DNA of 64,000 nt from Solirubrobacter sp963798325. GTDB taxonomy: Bacteria; Actinomycetota; Thermoleophilia; Solirubrobacterales; Solirubrobacteraceae. Position numbers and translations under genes: made by a program. Of the stretch, positions 62,741 through 64,000 are shown piece by piece (the first letter of the stretch is position 1; every line of letters begins with the position of its first letter). Location: the NCBI GenBank assembly GCA_963798325.1, contig CAWCSS010000008.1:1364001-1428000 (forward strand), in the 5' to 3' direction. The notes beneath the pieces are model-generated. The model did not search any database, was not told the DNA's origin, and saw nothing but the letters and a program-made list of their open reading frames with translations.

Positions 62741-62749
62741 AATACGTAT
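62725..62749. promoter_or_regulatory. Paired ATACGTAT palindromes at the exported-protein start
   Basis: TCATACGTATGA (62725-62736) is a perfect 12-bp palindrome. An identical ATACGTAT core recurs at 62742-62749, 15 bp away. The stretch is strikingly AT-rich for this genome. It covers the start codon of the gene at 62360-62740 and could be an operator or a promoter -10 region. Confidence 0.5.
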
Positions 62750-62802
62750 GACGGCAGGTTACAACGAGACTTGAGCGGTCCTAACAGGCGCGCACCGCGC
62801 CG

Positions 62803-63774
62803 TTACACGCTCGACGTCGACGCGCGCACGCAGAGGGACACCGGCATCACCTGCTCGGCCGGCACGGCCTCGCCCGCGAGGTCGCGCCCGAGCGCTTCGA
62901 AGGCCGCGGCGCCGAGGCCCTCGGCGTCGACCGCGATCGTCGTCAGCGGCGGCGCGAGGACGCGCGCGAAGTCGAGATCGTCGAAGCCGACGACGGACAG
63001 GTCCTCCGGGATGCGCACGCCGCGGGCGCGGGCGGCGAGGTAGACGCCGCCCGCGAGGATGTCGTCGTCGCAGAACACGGCGGTCACGTCGCCGTCGAGC
63101 AGCTCGGCGGCCGCGGCGGCGGCGCCCTCGAACGTGAACGGGGCCTCGACGCGCGGGACGTCGCCGAGCCGGGCGAACATGCGCGCCCGGCGCGACGCGA
63201 AGGTCGGGGCGGTGAAGCTCGAGGCGACGTGGCCGATGCGGACGTGCCCGAGTCCGAGCAGGTGGTCGAGGGCGAGATCGACGCCCGCCTCGACGTCGAG
63301 GCGCACGACCGGCAGGCCGCCCGGGGACATCTCGATCTGGATGGCGTGCTCGGAAGCCCCCGGCGGGAGGTCGGCCTCGAAGAGCAGCAGGCCGTCCGCC
63401 GGGCCGGCGAGAAGTGCCTGCAACGAGGCCGCTTCCCATGCGCGGTTGTTGCCGATGTCGACCAGCACGACCGTGTAGCCGGCGCGCTGGGCGGCGCGCT
63501 GGGCGCCGCGCAACACGCGGCCGAAGAACGGGTTGGTGATGTCGGGCACGACGAGCGCGACGCTCCGTGCGACGCCGGTGCGCAGGGCGCGGGCGGCGAC
63601 GTTCGGCCGGTAGCCGAGCTCCGCGGCCGCGGCGCGGACCGCCTCCTCGGTGCGCGCGGAGATGCGCCCACGGGCCTTGCCCGAGAGCACGAGCGACACA
63701 GTCGACTGCGAAACGCCGGCTCGGCGGGCGACGTCGACGCTGGTGACGCGAGGCGGAGCGCTGATGTCCGCAAT
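62803..63774 (-). CDS. LacI-family transcriptional regulator
   Basis: 323 residues if read from an ATT at 63774. The helix-turn-helix (VTSVDVARRAGVSQSTVSLV) begins 12 codons in, so the first canonical start (GTG 63699) would cut it off. No ATG, GTG or TTG occurs in frame for at least 40 codons upstream. The hinge, then a periplasmic-binding-protein-like domain (VALVVPDITNPFFGRVLRGAQ, SVVGFDDLDFARVLAPPLTT) complete the protein. The ligand is probably a sugar. It is nearly touching the divergent methyltransferase gene. Confidence 0.88.
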   Translation of the reverse strand: MADISAPPRVTSVDVARRAGVSQSTVSLVLSGKARGRISARTEEAVRAAAAELGYRPNVAARALRTGVARSVALVVPDITNPFFGRVLRGAQRAAQRAGYTVVLVDIGNNRAWEAASLQALLAGPADGLLLFEADLPPGASEHAIQIEMSPGGLPVVRLDVEAGVDLALDHLLGLGHVRIGHVASSFTAPTFASRRARMFARLGDVPRVEAPFTFEGAAAAAAELLDGDVTAVFCDDDILAGGVYLAARARGVRIPEDLSVVGFDDLDFARVLAPPLTTIAVDAEGLGAAAFEALGRDLAGEAVPAEQVMPVSLCVRASTSSV

Positions 63775-63783
63775 CCTAGGGGT

Positions 63784-64000
63784 GTGGACGACCTGCTCGA
63801 GGAAGTCGTGGGAATCGCCGGGCGCGACCTGGCGCTGCTGCGGCCGCGCGACAGCGAGTCGCTGCTGAGCGAGGAGGCGTTCGAGAGGGACGAGTTCCTG
63901 CCCTACTGGGCGGAGTTGTGGCCGAGTTCGCTGGCGCTGGCGCGGTTCATCGGCGCGCGGGCGCTGAAGGGGCGGCGCTGCGTCGAGCTCGGGTGCGGGC
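63784..64000 (+). CDS. Class I SAM methyltransferase, N-terminal part (NNMT/METTL-like)
   Basis: The first 72 codons of a gene cut by the window end. GTG at 63784. It reads FLPYWAELWPSSLALARFI, then RRCVELGCG, which is motif I for S-adenosylmethionine, preceded by the YWAxLWPS signature of the lysine/nicotinamide-methyltransferase-like group. Substrate unknown. It starts 9 bp from the divergent lacI-type gene. Confidence 0.78.
   Translation, partial: MDDLLEEVVGIAGRDLALLRPRDSESLLSEEAFERDEFLPYWAELWPSSLALARFIGARALKGRRCVELGCG

Overview
The window is about 70% GC, packed tightly with genes on both strands, and uses many GTG and TTG starts and 4-bp stop/start overlaps. It encodes BTAD-type regulators, ECF sigma factors, FHA and STAS modules, SmpB with a permuted-free one-piece tmRNA, and many exported proteins with long Pro/Thr linkers. 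This mix points to a high-GC actinobacterium. The fusion architectures and the secreted-protein modules look most like Thermoleophilia/Solirubrobacterales; that placement is inference from gene content, not from a marker-gene search. I see no rRNA, tRNA, IS element, phage or CRISPR array.

Layout. 1-1.4 kb: end of nadC and all of nadA (NAD synthesis). 1.4-5.7 kb: an exported Ca-binding-repeat protein, a nucleotidyltransferase-like protein, an M16 peptidase, then ftsE-ftsX. 5.7-8 kb: a LOV-GAF-PP2C phosphatase, a STAS protein and a divergent HATPase, which together form a light-linked partner-switching module. 8-10.8 kb: a CtpA-type protease and an RNase II/R-type nuclease. 10.8-18.7 kb: exported beta-helix protein, a giant BTAD/propeller/solute-binding fusion, a vanadium haloperoxidase-like protein, an FHA-HTH protein and an exported protein. 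18.7-24.9 kb: the DUF1800/DUF1501/cupredoxin trio, smpB, a GST-like reductase, a flavin disulfide reductase and ssrA.

24.9-30.7 kb is a decayed stretch of exported propeller proteins with a broken TetR gene and a C-terminal scrap of a Cys/Met-metabolism PLP enzyme. 30.7-35.0 kb holds an ApbE / ferric-reductase-like membrane operon with a repeat-containing membrane-anchored protein, divergent from a two-component system whose sensor has an Asp/Glu/His-rich extracytoplasmic stretch. 35.1-44.6 kb carries exported proteins, a PucR regulator, small-molecule enzymes, and two genes each interrupted by a single frameshift.

44.6-53.4 kb: ECF sigma factor with its YCII partner, a GGDEF/EAL protein, a GntR regulator facing a phytanoyl-CoA-dioxygenase-like gene across a good palindromic operator, a putative lysozyme and a zinc dehydrogenase. 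53.5-57.4 kb: exported amidase, an Ig-like partner and an S8 protease. 57.4-64 kb: MFS transporter, glycogen phosphorylase, a 35-residue zinc-ribbon protein, Ogt, a solitary infA, a LacI regulator without a canonical start codon, and the start of a methyltransferase gene.
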